Both the position numbers and the translations under genes were made by a program. Shown piece by piece: positions 17,378 to 26,250 of a stretch of 64,000 bases of DNA (the first letter of the stretch is position 1; each line of letters begins with the position of its first letter). Source of the DNA: JAGVSR01 sp963778225 (GTDB lineage Bacteria > Pseudomonadota > Alphaproteobacteria > Rhizobiales > Hyphomicrobiaceae); assembly GCA_963778225.1 (NCBI GenBank), contig CAVZTR010000005.1, positions 62,001 through 126,000 on the forward strand, in the 5' to 3' direction. A model generated the notes under the pieces. That model had not been told where the DNA came from. It made no database searches and saw only the letters and a list, made by a program, of their open reading frames with translations.

Positions 17378-18004
17378 ATGCTGACTGGCGGACCAAAAAA
17401 GCGCGGTGACGCGCGCGAGCGCATTCTCGGTATTGCCGAGATCGCGATCCTCGAAAAAGGCTTCGGCGCCACGTCGATCGACGAACTGATAACTGCGGCC
17501 AACATTACGAAAAGCGGCTTCTTCTACCACTTCCGCGACAAGTCCGAACTCGCCCGCGTTTTGTTGGCGCGATATCTCGAACGCGAATCCGCACTCTTCG
17601 ACGATCTGTTCCGCCGCGCCGATGAACTGAACGAAGATCCGCTGCACGGCTTTCTCGTCGGCCTGAAAATGCTGGCTGAACTTCTCGCCGACTTGCCCTC
17701 GGGTCACCCCGGTTGTCTCGTCGCGTCCTACTGCTACCAGGAACGACTGTTCGACCGCGATGTCAGGGCTCTGAGCGCCGAAGCGGTTCTGGCCTGGCGC
17801 CAGCGGTTCCGCGAGCGTTTATCGCGCATCGAAGCCCGGTACCCGCCGCGCATCGACGTCAATCTTGATGACGTTGCCGACATGCTATCGGTCGTCGTCG
17901 ACGGTGGAATCATTCTGTCCAAGGTCCTGCGCGACAAAGAATATCTGCCGCGTCAGGTCTTGCTGTACCGCGAGTTCGTGCGGGCCATTTTTCAACCGGC
18001 GTAA
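17378..18004 (+). CDS. TetR/AcrR family transcriptional regulator
   Basis: A 208-residue regulator. The helix-turn-helix is typical (ILGIAEIAILEKGFGATSIDELITAANITKSGFFYHFRDK, residues about 16-57), followed by an all-helical effector domain containing SGHPGCLVASYCYQ. GAAGG is 8 bases upstream of ATG 17378. The gene is divergent from the homocysteine-methyltransferase-like gene, so one or both may be its targets. Effector unknown. Confidence 0.92.
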   Translation: MLTGGPKKRGDARERILGIAEIAILEKGFGATSIDELITAANITKSGFFYHFRDKSELARVLLARYLERESALFDDLFRRADELNEDPLHGFLVGLKMLAELLADLPSGHPGCLVASYCYQERLFDRDVRALSAEAVLAWRQRFRERLSRIEARYPPRIDVNLDDVADMLSVVVDGGIILSKVLRDKEYLPRQVLLYREFVRAIFQPA

Positions 18005-18054
18005 ATACGTTTTCAGTTGGCGCTCACAACGAACCGCACTGACAGTGGCGGCTC

Positions 18055-18924
18055 CTACTCCACCTTGAACCCGTAAACCACGCCCGTCTTCATCTGCGGA
18101 ATAAATGCCGTCGCCGTTTTGGGATCATAGCCAAGGTCGGCTGCGCCCTGCCCCAGATCGGCCAGCACCCGCGCCTTACCCTTGCGGCCGATCCGGATGA
18201 CCTTGCCCGCAATCCAATCGCTGACGAGATACGCGCCGTCACCAAAAGGCTCCAGCCCATCGAGATTGCCGATCGGCGTTCCATCTCCGTGCGGCGTGAT
18301 GCTCTTGTCCTTGAGCGACACCATCTTCAAATGCCCCGGCACCTTCGTCGCCATGCCGTCTGTCATCACGCCCCAGGCGCCCACAAGCAGCGTATCGCCT
18401 TCCACGAGGAGCCCATTGGGCCCTTCGAGTTTGTCGTCCTTCAAGAACACTTCGAACGTGCCATTGGACAGGCGCCAGATCGTATTGGTGAGCATGTCGC
18501 TGACGTACACATTGCCCGCTGCGTCGGCCGCCACGTCGTTGAGAAACTTTGCGTCCTTCGCATCATAGCGCTTCACGACCTGTCCCGACGCGATGTCGAT
18601 CTCCGCAAGCTTGTCGATATCCGACACGTAGAGCTTGCCACCGACGCGCGCGAGTCCCTTCGGCCCGTCCAGCCCTGACACCCACTCCATCGCAACCACT
18701 TTGCCATCCGGCGAGATCTTCGAGATAAAACCATTCCCGTCTTTCACCGTGGCTTCGCCGTTCACATTGCTCACGTAAACGACAGCGGCCTCCGGATCGA
18801 AAAGCGCCGACTCAGGGTTCTTGAAGCCGGCCGTTTCCCAAAGCTTTGTCGCTTCACGCGGTCCTGCCTCTGCTGTGACGGCCGTAAATGCAAGCAAGAC
18901 AGCAGCAAGACGAGTGGCGGACAT
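18055..18924 (-). CDS. Exported beta-propeller protein, SMP-30/NHL-like
   Basis: A 289-residue protein with a signal peptide (cleavage likely after TAEA, residue about 19) and about six propeller blades, seen as recurring YVSN/YVSD strand motifs (VVYVSNVNG, KLYVSDIDK, NVYVSDMLT, LLVGAWG, YLVSDWIAG). The fold resembles SMP-30/gluconolactonase and NHL repeats. No metal-ligand set could be assigned with confidence, so lactonase activity is not claimed. ATG 18924 has GAGG 8 bases upstream. Convergent with the TetR gene. Confidence 0.8.
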   Translation of the reverse strand: MSATRLAAVLLAFTAVTAEAGPREATKLWETAGFKNPESALFDPEAAVVYVSNVNGEATVKDGNGFISKISPDGKVVAMEWVSGLDGPKGLARVGGKLYVSDIDKLAEIDIASGQVVKRYDAKDAKFLNDVAADAAGNVYVSDMLTNTIWRLSNGTFEVFLKDDKLEGPNGLLVEGDTLLVGAWGVMTDGMATKVPGHLKMVSLKDKSITPHGDGTPIGNLDGLEPFGDGAYLVSDWIAGKVIRIGRKGKARVLADLGQGAADLGYDPKTATAFIPQMKTGVVYGFKVE

Positions 18925-19126
18925 GCAGCAACCTCTTTCGATCATTGATGATTGTCATAGCGCAAGTCGATGACGGACCGGGAGAAACGCCGGTCCCCCC
19001 GCTATGGTTGCTAAGCCGTGCGGCGACCGGACACAAGCCGTGGTCTTCCTTAACCGCTATTCTCAGTTGACGACCTGATGCGGTAACTTCCGTTGACAGG
19101 TGCATGAGCAGCGGGCGATGCCGAAA

Positions 19127-20029
19127 ATGGATTGGGACAAGCTTCGCATCTTCCACGCATCTGCGGCCGCAGGCAGCTTCACGCATGCTGGCGACGCTCT
19201 CAACATGAGTCAGAGCGCGGTCTCGCGCCAAGTATCCGCCCTCGAAAAAGATCTCAAGGTCGCCCTCTTCCATCGCCACGCACGCGGCCTCGTCCTCACC
19301 GAACAGGGCGAACTCCTCTACCGCACCGTCGCCGAAGTGATGAGCAAGCTGCAGACCGCGGAACTCCTTCTCGGCGACACCACGACCAAGCCCACAGGCG
19401 ATCTGCGCGTCGCAGCTCCCGTTGGTCTCGGGTCCGTTTGGGTCACGCAGCGCATGCGCGAATTCATGGACCTCTATCCGGATATCCGCGTCGATCTGAT
19501 TCTCGACGACGAACAGATCGACATTGCCATGCGCGAGGCCGATGTCGCCATCTGGACCCGCGAGCCCGACCAGCCCGAGCTCATCCGCCGCCCGCTTTTC
19601 ACGGCCAAAGTCCGCGCCATGGCGTCTACCCAGTATGTCCGCCGCTTCGGGCTGCCCGAAACCCTGGCTGATCTGGAAGGCGGCACCCACCGCATCATCT
19701 CCTATTCGGGCCAACCGTCCCAGCACCTCCCAGCCATTACGTGGCTCGAAACCGTGGGCCGCGAGGGCCAGGAACCTCGCCACGCCGCCTTCCGTGTCAA
19801 TTCGGTCGTAGCCATAAAGCACGCCATCATGGCCGGCGTCGGCGTGGGCATGATCCCGGATTACATGACCGAACAGGAAACCGATCTGGTCCACGTTCTG
19901 ACGAAGGTTGAGTTCTCCAAACCTTCGTTGCCGATACTCTTCGTCTATCCGGAGGAGCTGAAAACATCCAAAAAGGTCCAGGTGTTGCGCGATTTTCTGG
20001 TTTCCAAGGCACGCCAGCTGCAATATTGA
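19127..20029 (+). CDS. lsrB: LysR-type regulator, VtlR/LsrB family
   Basis: A roughly 300-residue LysR regulator. The N-terminus MDWDKLRIFHASAAAGSFTHAGDALNMSQSAVSRQVS is the signature of the VtlR (Brucella) / LsrB (Sinorhizobium, Agrobacterium) group, which controls envelope, redox and sRNA genes. The effector domain begins near GDLRVAAPVGLGSVWV. The protein contains no cysteine at all, although LsrB of Sinorhizobium is reported to sense redox through cysteines. Starts at 19100 and 19118 are possible; 19127 matches the family N-terminus. trxB, its usual neighbour, is 2.9 kb upstream. Confidence 0.88.
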   Translation: MDWDKLRIFHASAAAGSFTHAGDALNMSQSAVSRQVSALEKDLKVALFHRHARGLVLTEQGELLYRTVAEVMSKLQTAELLLGDTTTKPTGDLRVAAPVGLGSVWVTQRMREFMDLYPDIRVDLILDDEQIDIAMREADVAIWTREPDQPELIRRPLFTAKVRAMASTQYVRRFGLPETLADLEGGTHRIISYSGQPSQHLPAITWLETVGREGQEPRHAAFRVNSVVAIKHAIMAGVGVGMIPDYMTEQETDLVHVLTKVEFSKPSLPILFVYPEELKTSKKVQVLRDFLVSKARQLQY

Positions 20030-20163
20030 GAGATCCAGCGCCTTCACGAGGGCGTGATCCGCCCCCGTTTCCGGACGTACAAGAAGCATCCGGTGTTGTG
20101 GAGCCCGGCTGGCTAATTGCCACCGCCAGCTGTCTCACCAGTTCGGGTAGGATCAACTTTTAT

Positions 20164-20192
20164 AAGCCGGGCCTCGCGCCCGGCTTTTTTTT
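20164..20192 (+). terminator. Rho-independent terminator downstream of the lsrB-like gene
   Basis: Stem AAGCCGGGC / GCCCGGCTT with a 5-base loop, followed by eight T. It lies 135 bases after the lsrB-like stop and 125 bases before leuC. It could end the regulator's transcript or a small RNA in 20030-20192; in rhizobia the AbcR sRNAs lie beside lsrB, but I cannot identify AbcR motifs here. Confidence 0.85.
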
Positions 20193-20316
20193 GTGACGCC
20201 GCCGGGCTTTTGGCGCGGCTTATCGGCCCCTGGCTGTTGGCCGATTTGCGAACGCCGCGCGACAGCGCTATCAAGCCTCGACAACCTCCACACATTTGGA
20301 AGGCTCCGCGCGCGCC

Positions 20317-21735
20317 ATGGCCGACACCGCACCTAAGACACTCTACGACAAGATTTTTGATGACCACGTCGTCGACCGCCAGCCAGACGGCACCTGCCTG
20401 CTCTACATCGACCGTCATCTCGTTCATGAGGTCACGAGCCCGCAGGCGTTCGAAGGCCTGCGCATGGCAGGCCGCAAGGTGCACGCCCCCGAAAAGACCC
20501 TGGCCGTCGTAGACCACAACGTGCCCACGTCCGACCGCTCGCACGGCATCGATGACGTCGAGAGCCGGACCCAGGTCGAAACGCTGGCCCAGAACGCCCG
20601 CGACTTCGGCATCGAATACTTCAATGAACTCGACAAGCGCCAGGGCATCGTCCACGTCGTCGGCCCCGAACAAGGCTTCACGCTGCCCGGCACAACCATC
20701 GTCTGTGGCGATAGCCATACGTCCACACACGGCGCGTTCGGCGCGCTGGCCCACGGTATCGGCACCTCTGAAGTCGAACACGTGCTGGCCACGCAGACGC
20801 TGATCCAGAACAAAGCCAAGAACATGCTCGTCCAGGTGGATGGCGTCGCGCCACATGGCGTCGGCGCCAAGGACATCATCCTCGCCATCATTGGTGAGAT
20901 CGGCACCGCCGGCGGCACCGGCTCCGTCATCGAATATGCCGGCGAAGCGATCCGTGCGCTGTCGATGGAAGGCCGCATGACGGTCTGCAACATGTCGATC
21001 GAAGGCGGCGCCCGCGCCGGCATGATCGCGCCCGACGAAAAAACCTATGCCTTCATCAAAGGTCGCCCGAAAGCGCCGAAGGGTGCCGCCTGGGACATGG
21101 CCATGAAATACTGGGAGACGCTCAAGACGGATGAGGGCGCCCACTTTGATCGCATCGTCAAACTCGACGCTGCCAAGCTGCCGCCGATCGTATCGTGGGG
21201 CACATCGCCGGAAGATGTGGTCGCCATCTCAGGCACCGTTCCCGATCCCTCCAAGATCGACAACGAAAACAAGCGCGCCTCCATGATTCGCGCCCTCGAC
21301 TACATGGGTCTGGCGCCCGGCACGAAGATGACCGACATCCCGCTCGACGTGGTCTGGATCGGCTCCTGCACGAATGGCCGCATCGAAGACTTGCGCGCTG
21401 TTGCAAAAGTCGTTGAGGGCAAGAAGGTCTCGTCGCGCCTCGCCTACGCAATGATCGTCCCCGGCTCCGGTCTTGTGAAGCAGCAGGCAGAAGCCGAAGG
21501 CCTCGACAAGATCTTCAAGGACGCGGGCTTCCAGTGGCGCGAGCCCGGTTGCTCGATGTGCCTCGGCATGAACCCCGACCAGCTGAAGCCCGGCCAACGT
21601 TGCGCTTCCACATCGAACCGCAACTTCGAGGGCCGCCAAGGCTACAAAGGCCGCACGCACCTGGTGTCACCGATCATGGCCGCCGCGGCCGCACTCGAGG
21701 GACACTTCGTCGATGTTCGCACCTACGCGAACTGA
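20317..21735 (+). CDS. leuC: 3-isopropylmalate dehydratase large subunit
   Basis: A 472-residue [4Fe-4S] subunit of isopropylmalate isomerase (leucine synthesis). The cluster cysteines are in WIGSCTNGRIEDLRA and EPGCSMCLGMNPD. VCGDSHTSTHGAFGALAHGIGTSEVEHVLATQ is the aconitase-superfamily substrate region. ATG 20317 begins the standard MADTAPKTLYDKIFDDHVV; an in-frame TTG at 20296 is less likely although GGAAGG is 13 bases before the ATG. Partner leuD is at 11743. A leader hairpin (ATCGGCC/GGCCGAT, 20222-20245) precedes it. Confidence 0.97.
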   Translation: MADTAPKTLYDKIFDDHVVDRQPDGTCLLYIDRHLVHEVTSPQAFEGLRMAGRKVHAPEKTLAVVDHNVPTSDRSHGIDDVESRTQVETLAQNARDFGIEYFNELDKRQGIVHVVGPEQGFTLPGTTIVCGDSHTSTHGAFGALAHGIGTSEVEHVLATQTLIQNKAKNMLVQVDGVAPHGVGAKDIILAIIGEIGTAGGTGSVIEYAGEAIRALSMEGRMTVCNMSIEGGARAGMIAPDEKTYAFIKGRPKAPKGAAWDMAMKYWETLKTDEGAHFDRIVKLDAAKLPPIVSWGTSPEDVVAISGTVPDPSKIDNENKRASMIRALDYMGLAPGTKMTDIPLDVVWIGSCTNGRIEDLRAVAKVVEGKKVSSRLAYAMIVPGSGLVKQQAEAEGLDKIFKDAGFQWREPGCSMCLGMNPDQLKPGQRCASTSNRNFEGRQGYKGRTHLVSPIMAAAAALEGHFVDVRTYAN

Positions 21736-21757
21736 TCCAAAGCTAGCTCCGAAAATC

Positions 21758-21788
21758 AAAAACCCTGCGTCAATAACGCAGGGTTTTT
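21758..21788. terminator. Bidirectional-looking terminator after leuC
   Basis: AAAAACCCTGCG paired with CGCAGGGTTTTT around a 7-base loop, 22 bases after the leuC stop; strong hairpin with T run. Confidence 0.9.
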
Positions 21789-21918
21789 GCTTGTCCAAAT
21801 TGCAGTTCGCTCCATCGATTTTTCCGATGGGGAGGCAAATACCTGCCATACCGTCTTGACCATTCACGTCTACCGGCCGAGTTGATGGACGATGTTTCCT
21901 GACGGAAAGACGTTCCCG

Positions 21919-22575
21919 ATGACTAGCCAAACGACAGCTCTGGCTTGGAACGGCTCCATGGTAGATTCTCTTTCACGTGCTCAGTTTCGCAGACGCCTTG
22001 CAATGGGATTGGCCGCAGTTACGGCGGCGTTCGGCTTGTTGTTCGTCGCATCGACTTGGCGTCTTCAATCGTCCAGCACTTTTTACGTCATTCAAGCAAT
22101 TGGTTTGGCGCTCATTGTCGTAGCCATTGCAGGTCGCACGTGGTGCGCTGTCTACATTGGGGGACGGAAGAAAATCACCCTGGTGCAAGAGGGTCCGTAC
22201 GCCATGGTTCGCCATCCGCTGTATTCGTTCTCGATAATCGGCGCTGCGGGTATCGGCGCCTTATGGGGAAGTTTTGTTGTCTCCCTCATGTTGGCGGTGG
22301 CGACTGCGCTGATACTGAAGGGCGTCACGCGACAGGAGGAGCAGTTCCTGGCCACGAGATTCGGCACCGAGTACACAAGGTATGCCGCGCAGGTCGGACG
22401 CTACATCCCGCGCAGCTTCTGCTGGCGAAAGGAAAGCATTGCGCCAATTAATCATGAGGTCGCGATGCGGACGTTCATTCAGTCAAGCTTCTTTTTGTTG
22501 GGCGTTCCTGTAGCCGCTTTTGCGCAATGGGGACAAATCTCTGGTTTTCTGCCAATTCTAGTGCTGCTGCCATGA
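21919..22575 (+). CDS. Isoprenylcysteine carboxyl methyltransferase-like membrane protein
   Basis: A 218-residue integral membrane protein of the ICMT/PEMT-like methyltransferase group. After two N-terminal helices the SAM-binding segment VQEGPYAMVRHPLYSFSIIG and the C-terminal EEQFLATRFGTEYTRYAAQVGRYIPR are the family hallmarks (RHP...EE...Y). An additional hydrophobic segment ends the protein. ATG 21919 follows GGAAAG; ATG 21892 is the alternative. Bacterial members methylate unknown, probably lipid or small-molecule, acceptors. The FeeM-like acyltransferase gene is 150 bases downstream in the same direction. Confidence 0.85.
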   Translation: MTSQTTALAWNGSMVDSLSRAQFRRRLAMGLAAVTAAFGLLFVASTWRLQSSSTFYVIQAIGLALIVVAIAGRTWCAVYIGGRKKITLVQEGPYAMVRHPLYSFSIIGAAGIGALWGSFVVSLMLAVATALILKGVTRQEEQFLATRFGTEYTRYAAQVGRYIPRSFCWRKESIAPINHEVAMRTFIQSSFFLLGVPVAAFAQWGQISGFLPILVLLP

Positions 22576-22725
22576 TTGGCCGCCAGGAGAAAATCACGGG
22601 GGAATAGCCTCCTAGACCCGCGCTAGTCCGCCGCAGTTCGCAAATGTTTGCGGCCAATTCCTTCCGAACGCGTTACCCACATATCTCCTCGGGCTACTCC
22701 ATCCAAACCGGCGAAAGTCATTCAT

Positions 22726-23478
22726 ATGAGCGACAAGTCAGAACTCGTACCGTTCCGTTTGCGCCGCGCGCCGAGCCCCCAGGACCCGCGCAATAACGCA
22801 GACGCGTTCGACATTCGCTTGCTGACCCGCCGGCCTGACTTGACTGAGGCGTTTCGTTTACGCCACCGCGCTTACGCCAACCAAGGTCTCATAACACTGG
22901 CTGACGGAGAGGAATACCGCGACGCCCACGATGATCTCCCCACCACCGCGATTTTCGGCGGGTACGATAACGGCCGCCTCGTCGCGAGCATGCGGCTCTG
23001 TTTCAGTTTTCCCAGCGATCCTCTCACGTCGCTCCCATGTGCGCCGTATTACCCCGCACTTGGCGAAATGAAGATCAAGGCCAGCCAAGGCCTGGCGGAA
23101 GTTTCTCGCCTCTGCATCGAACCTGAGATTGGAAACACATCCTATCGCGCCACGCTCTACGGCTTCATGGTTCGTTCGGCATTTGCTGCGGCCCGCGCCG
23201 CTGACATTTCCGCTATCGTGGTCGCGACACGCCCCGAGTGGGTTTCGTATTACAAGCATCTTCTGAGCTTCGAACAGGTGGGGACACCAGCTCTCTACCC
23301 CCCAGGCGGAATACCGATCACGCTATTGGCCGGGCACATCGACCAGGCATCGCGACGCGCTCAGATGCGCAACCGCTTTTTCCGTGTCAGCGATGAGGAT
23401 GTGGGCCGCATGCAGCGCATGCTGGCTCCGGTCCTCGAACCGCAATCGGCAGCTATAGCAAGCGGCGGCGAGCGGTAG
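22726..23478 (+). CDS. FeeM-like GNAT acyltransferase (N-acyl amino acid synthase type)
   Basis: A 250-residue protein with the acyltransferase fold shared by N-acyl amino acid synthase FeeM and acyl-homoserine-lactone synthases. Segments supporting this are LRHRAYANQGLI near the start (compare the R-x-x-V/A-Y region of that superfamily), GRLVASMRLCF, and GLAEVSRLCIEPE, the conserved E-x-S-R-L strand. ATG 22726 is chosen; 26 extra upstream codons lack family similarity. The product may be a long-chain N-acyl amino acid or similar signal or lipid, but that is inference. No regulator or acyl carrier protein gene is adjacent. Confidence 0.75.
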   Translation: MSDKSELVPFRLRRAPSPQDPRNNADAFDIRLLTRRPDLTEAFRLRHRAYANQGLITLADGEEYRDAHDDLPTTAIFGGYDNGRLVASMRLCFSFPSDPLTSLPCAPYYPALGEMKIKASQGLAEVSRLCIEPEIGNTSYRATLYGFMVRSAFAAARAADISAIVVATRPEWVSYYKHLLSFEQVGTPALYPPGGIPITLLAGHIDQASRRAQMRNRFFRVSDEDVGRMQRMLAPVLEPQSAAIASGGER

Positions 23479-23629
23479 TCGTATTCGTCGCCTATGGCGC
23501 ACGCCCGATTAATGCTTGCAGATATTGGATGATGACGGCGCCCGATTGATCGCGGCGCCGTTTGTCGTTTATTCCAGATGTGGGTGCCGAGCCGGACGCT
23601 GTGTCGTGGCGACCCACGAGTTGTCCGTC

Positions 23630-24511
23630 GTGAATGCTCTCTTCGTCACGCGTTTTGCGCCGAGCCCAAATGGCGATCTCCATCTTGGCCATGCACTGTC
23701 GGCAATCACCGGCTTCGACTTGGCCATGCGCCACGGCGGCCGCTTTATTCTGCGCATCGAAGATATCGACATGCAGCGCACGCGCGAGGCGCACGTTGCC
23801 AACATCCTCGAAGATCTTCGCTGGCTCGGCCTGACGTGGGACGAACCCGTTTTGCGCCAGTCGACACGCTTTGACGCTTACAAGGCGGCCGCCGCCAACC
23901 TTCGCGAGCGTGGACTGCTCTATCCGTGTTTTGCGACCCGCACTGAGATCGAAAATGCTGTCGCGTTCAGCCCGACCGGCGTCGATCCGGACGGTGCGCC
24001 GCTGTATCCCGGTCTCTGTAAAGGCGTCGCCGAAGAGGAGATCGAGCGCCGCATCGCCGCCGGCGAGCCGGCCTGTCTGCGCCTCGACATGGATCGGGCA
24101 TTAGCCGCTGCTTCAGCCCGTCTTCGCGGCGCGCCGCTCACCTTCCAAGAGTGGAACGGCGACGTCGCCGTCCCGCCGCAAGTTGTACCAGCCGACCCCG
24201 CCCGCTGGGGTGACGCGATCATTGTCCGCAAGGATACGCCGTCGAGTTACCATCTGGCCGTAGTCGTCGACGACGCCGCACAAGGCATCACCCACGTCGT
24301 TCGCGGGACGGATCTCTACGAGGCCACCCATCTTCAGCGTCTGCTCCAGGTCCTCCTCGACCTCCCAGCACCCGAAACCTACCACCACCACCGCCTGATG
24401 CTCGACCCCGCCGGCCGCAAACTCTCCAAATCCCTTCGCGATACGAGTTTGCGCGCCCTGCGTGCAGACGGCGCCTTACCGGCCGATATTCGCAGGCTTG
24501 TGGGTCTTTGA
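23630..24511 (+). CDS. gluQ: Glutamyl-Q tRNA(Asp) synthetase
   Basis: A 293-residue truncated glutamyl-tRNA synthetase that attaches glutamate to queuosine-34 of tRNA(Asp). The class I signatures are FAPSPNGDLHLGHA and KLSKS; there is no anticodon-binding domain, as expected. Of the zinc site, Cys (LYPCFAT), Tyr (PLYP) and Cys (GLCKG) are present, but the second cysteine of the usual C-x-C is alanine. GTG 23630 gives the family start VNALFVTRFAPSPNG; the open frame runs further upstream without a better start. Confidence 0.93.
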   Translation: MNALFVTRFAPSPNGDLHLGHALSAITGFDLAMRHGGRFILRIEDIDMQRTREAHVANILEDLRWLGLTWDEPVLRQSTRFDAYKAAAANLRERGLLYPCFATRTEIENAVAFSPTGVDPDGAPLYPGLCKGVAEEEIERRIAAGEPACLRLDMDRALAAASARLRGAPLTFQEWNGDVAVPPQVVPADPARWGDAIIVRKDTPSSYHLAVVVDDAAQGITHVVRGTDLYEATHLQRLLQVLLDLPAPETYHHHRLMLDPAGRKLSKSLRDTSLRALRADGALPADIRRLVGL

Positions 24512-24607
24512 TCAAACTTGGGCAGAGCAGTTTTGCGATGGCCCGCCAGCAACTTACGCGGTAAGGTGGAGATCGACTGACTGGGGATTCGGGCGTGGGG
24601 CGCGGCC

Positions 24608-26053
24608 GTGAAGAAGCAGAAGAAGCCCAGATCGCAGCCACAGAAGCGGAAGGCGCGCAGCGCCCCGCTGCCGCTCGACACCTCGCGTCGACGCCATCCG
24701 ACGGCTCAGAAAACCGCAAGCCCATCGTCCCATAGCACCTCCCGCAGGCGCCACTTCTCCACCCCGCCGCCATATGGGGTCCTGACCGGCCTCGGCACGA
24801 TCTGGCGCCGTCTTGCCGCCACGTCCCGCTCGGACCGCGCCGATGCTGCCATGCTGGCGCTCCCAGTCCTGCTGATCGCCATGACGATCGCCGTAGGCCG
24901 CTGGACGAACGCCAGCTCCCCGTCACGCCAGTTCGCAACCAACACCGCACATGCGACCCGGGCCCTCAATGGCCTTCCGCCCGTTGCAACGATGGTAACC
25001 GCTCGGGCACCTGCCTCGCTGGCAGCGAAGGAAGCCGACCCGATATCGCCGCCCATCGAGGCTTCGCCGGCCACGGACGTAATGCAGATCTCCGGCGCGG
25101 AACTGGAGCCGCAGGTTCAAAAGTCCATTGCGCCGCCACGCGATCTGGTCCCGCCCACCGGCCTCAACGTCGCGCCGATCGCAACAACCACAGGGCCAGC
25201 CGCCGAAACGGTCCGCACGGCAAACCTGGACCAGATGGCCGGCTCCCTCGCCGACCCGACTATAAACTCCACTATTGATCCCGCTCCCATTGCTACCGCG
25301 ATGCTGTCACCGGACCGCTCAGTCACCGCCCAGGATCTTCCCGGCGGGCTGGATGCTCTTGGCGCTGGCCTAACTCAATGCCGCATCGAGCCCACACCGC
25401 CCATGCCGATCACCTGGACACCCGGCGATGCTGAAAGCTTTGGCCTCGCATTGGCCGCCGCGGCCCGCAACCAGCTCAAAGATTTCGTCATCTACAATGA
25501 TCGCTACACGCGTCTCCGATATCCGATGGGCGATGTTCATCCCATGTACGGGGTCTGCACCGACGTGATCATCCGCGCCTATCGGGCGTTGGGGCTGGAT
25601 CTGCAGGAGTTGGTGCAAAAAACTAAATCTGGTTCGGGCGATCCCAATATCGACCATCGCCGCGTCGACACGCTCCGGAAATTTTTCTCCCGTTTCGGAG
25701 AAAGCCTGCCAATTTCAACTTTCGCGGAGGATTATAGAGCGGGTGATATTGTAACGTATTGGCGCCCGCAAAACCGGCACTCCCGAACACATATCGCCAT
25801 CGTCTCCGATATGATCGGCCCATCCGGTCGCCCGCTGATCATTCATAACCGCGGCTGGGGTCCACAGCAGGAAGACGGACTTTTCGTCGACGAAATCACC
25901 GGCCACTATCGCTTTTCGGGCGTCACCGGGGCGACAGGAGCCAAGGGCAAGGGCGGCGCGTTGAAGCCAACGACCTTGAGCCGCACGAGAGATTCCAGGC
26001 CGGCAAGCCCTGTCGTGCGCACCGGAGAATCCCCGTCCGCCCCGCGCTCATAA
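24608..26053 (+). CDS. Membrane-anchored DUF1287 protein
   Basis: A 481-residue protein in three parts: a very basic Lys/Arg/Pro-rich N-terminus (1-70), one transmembrane helix (about 80-98, LALPVLLIAMTIAVG), a low-complexity Ala/Pro/Thr linker (to about 245), and a C-terminal DUF1287 domain. The domain has YGVCTDVIIRAYRALGLDLQ with a likely nucleophile Cys, and HIAIVSDM with the likely His, the order of NlpC/P60-like cysteine peptidases. The topology suggests a periplasmic enzyme, possibly on peptidoglycan. Most DUF1287 proteins are near 200 residues, so the N-terminal extension is unusual. GTG 24608 is the start. Confidence 0.85.
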   Translation: MKKQKKPRSQPQKRKARSAPLPLDTSRRRHPTAQKTASPSSHSTSRRRHFSTPPPYGVLTGLGTIWRRLAATSRSDRADAAMLALPVLLIAMTIAVGRWTNASSPSRQFATNTAHATRALNGLPPVATMVTARAPASLAAKEADPISPPIEASPATDVMQISGAELEPQVQKSIAPPRDLVPPTGLNVAPIATTTGPAAETVRTANLDQMAGSLADPTINSTIDPAPIATAMLSPDRSVTAQDLPGGLDALGAGLTQCRIEPTPPMPITWTPGDAESFGLALAAAARNQLKDFVIYNDRYTRLRYPMGDVHPMYGVCTDVIIRAYRALGLDLQELVQKTKSGSGDPNIDHRRVDTLRKFFSRFGESLPISTFAEDYRAGDIVTYWRPQNRHSRTHIAIVSDMIGPSGRPLIIHNRGWGPQQEDGLFVDEITGHYRFSGVTGATGAKGKGGALKPTTLSRTRDSRPASPVVRTGESPSAPRS

Positions 26054-26250
26054 TCAGCGCAACGACGATCTCGTCGAAAAGAGCGCTTATAAAAACCAAT
26101 TAACGAAATTCATCTTGTGGAAAATCGCGAATAGAGCGATTTATAGGACTCTACCCATAAATATCCGGTTCGCCCAGCCGGTTCGGATTGCATTTCCGGC
26201 GTTTCGCACTGCGAAACGTCAAAACTTTTCTGCGGTCAGAACAAAGCTCA

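Noticed and set aside
20195..20250. Leucine-rich string (six Leu codons in 14) upstream of leuC, as a leucine attenuator leader peptide
   Set aside because: There is no start codon in that frame after the preceding terminator, and the terminator lies before rather than after the Leu codons, the reverse of an attenuator.
20113..21144. Long open frame antisense to leuC (343 codons), and similar ones opposite proB, hemY and rpoN
   Set aside because: Each lies entirely opposite a well-conserved gene and shows no family motifs or ribosome site.
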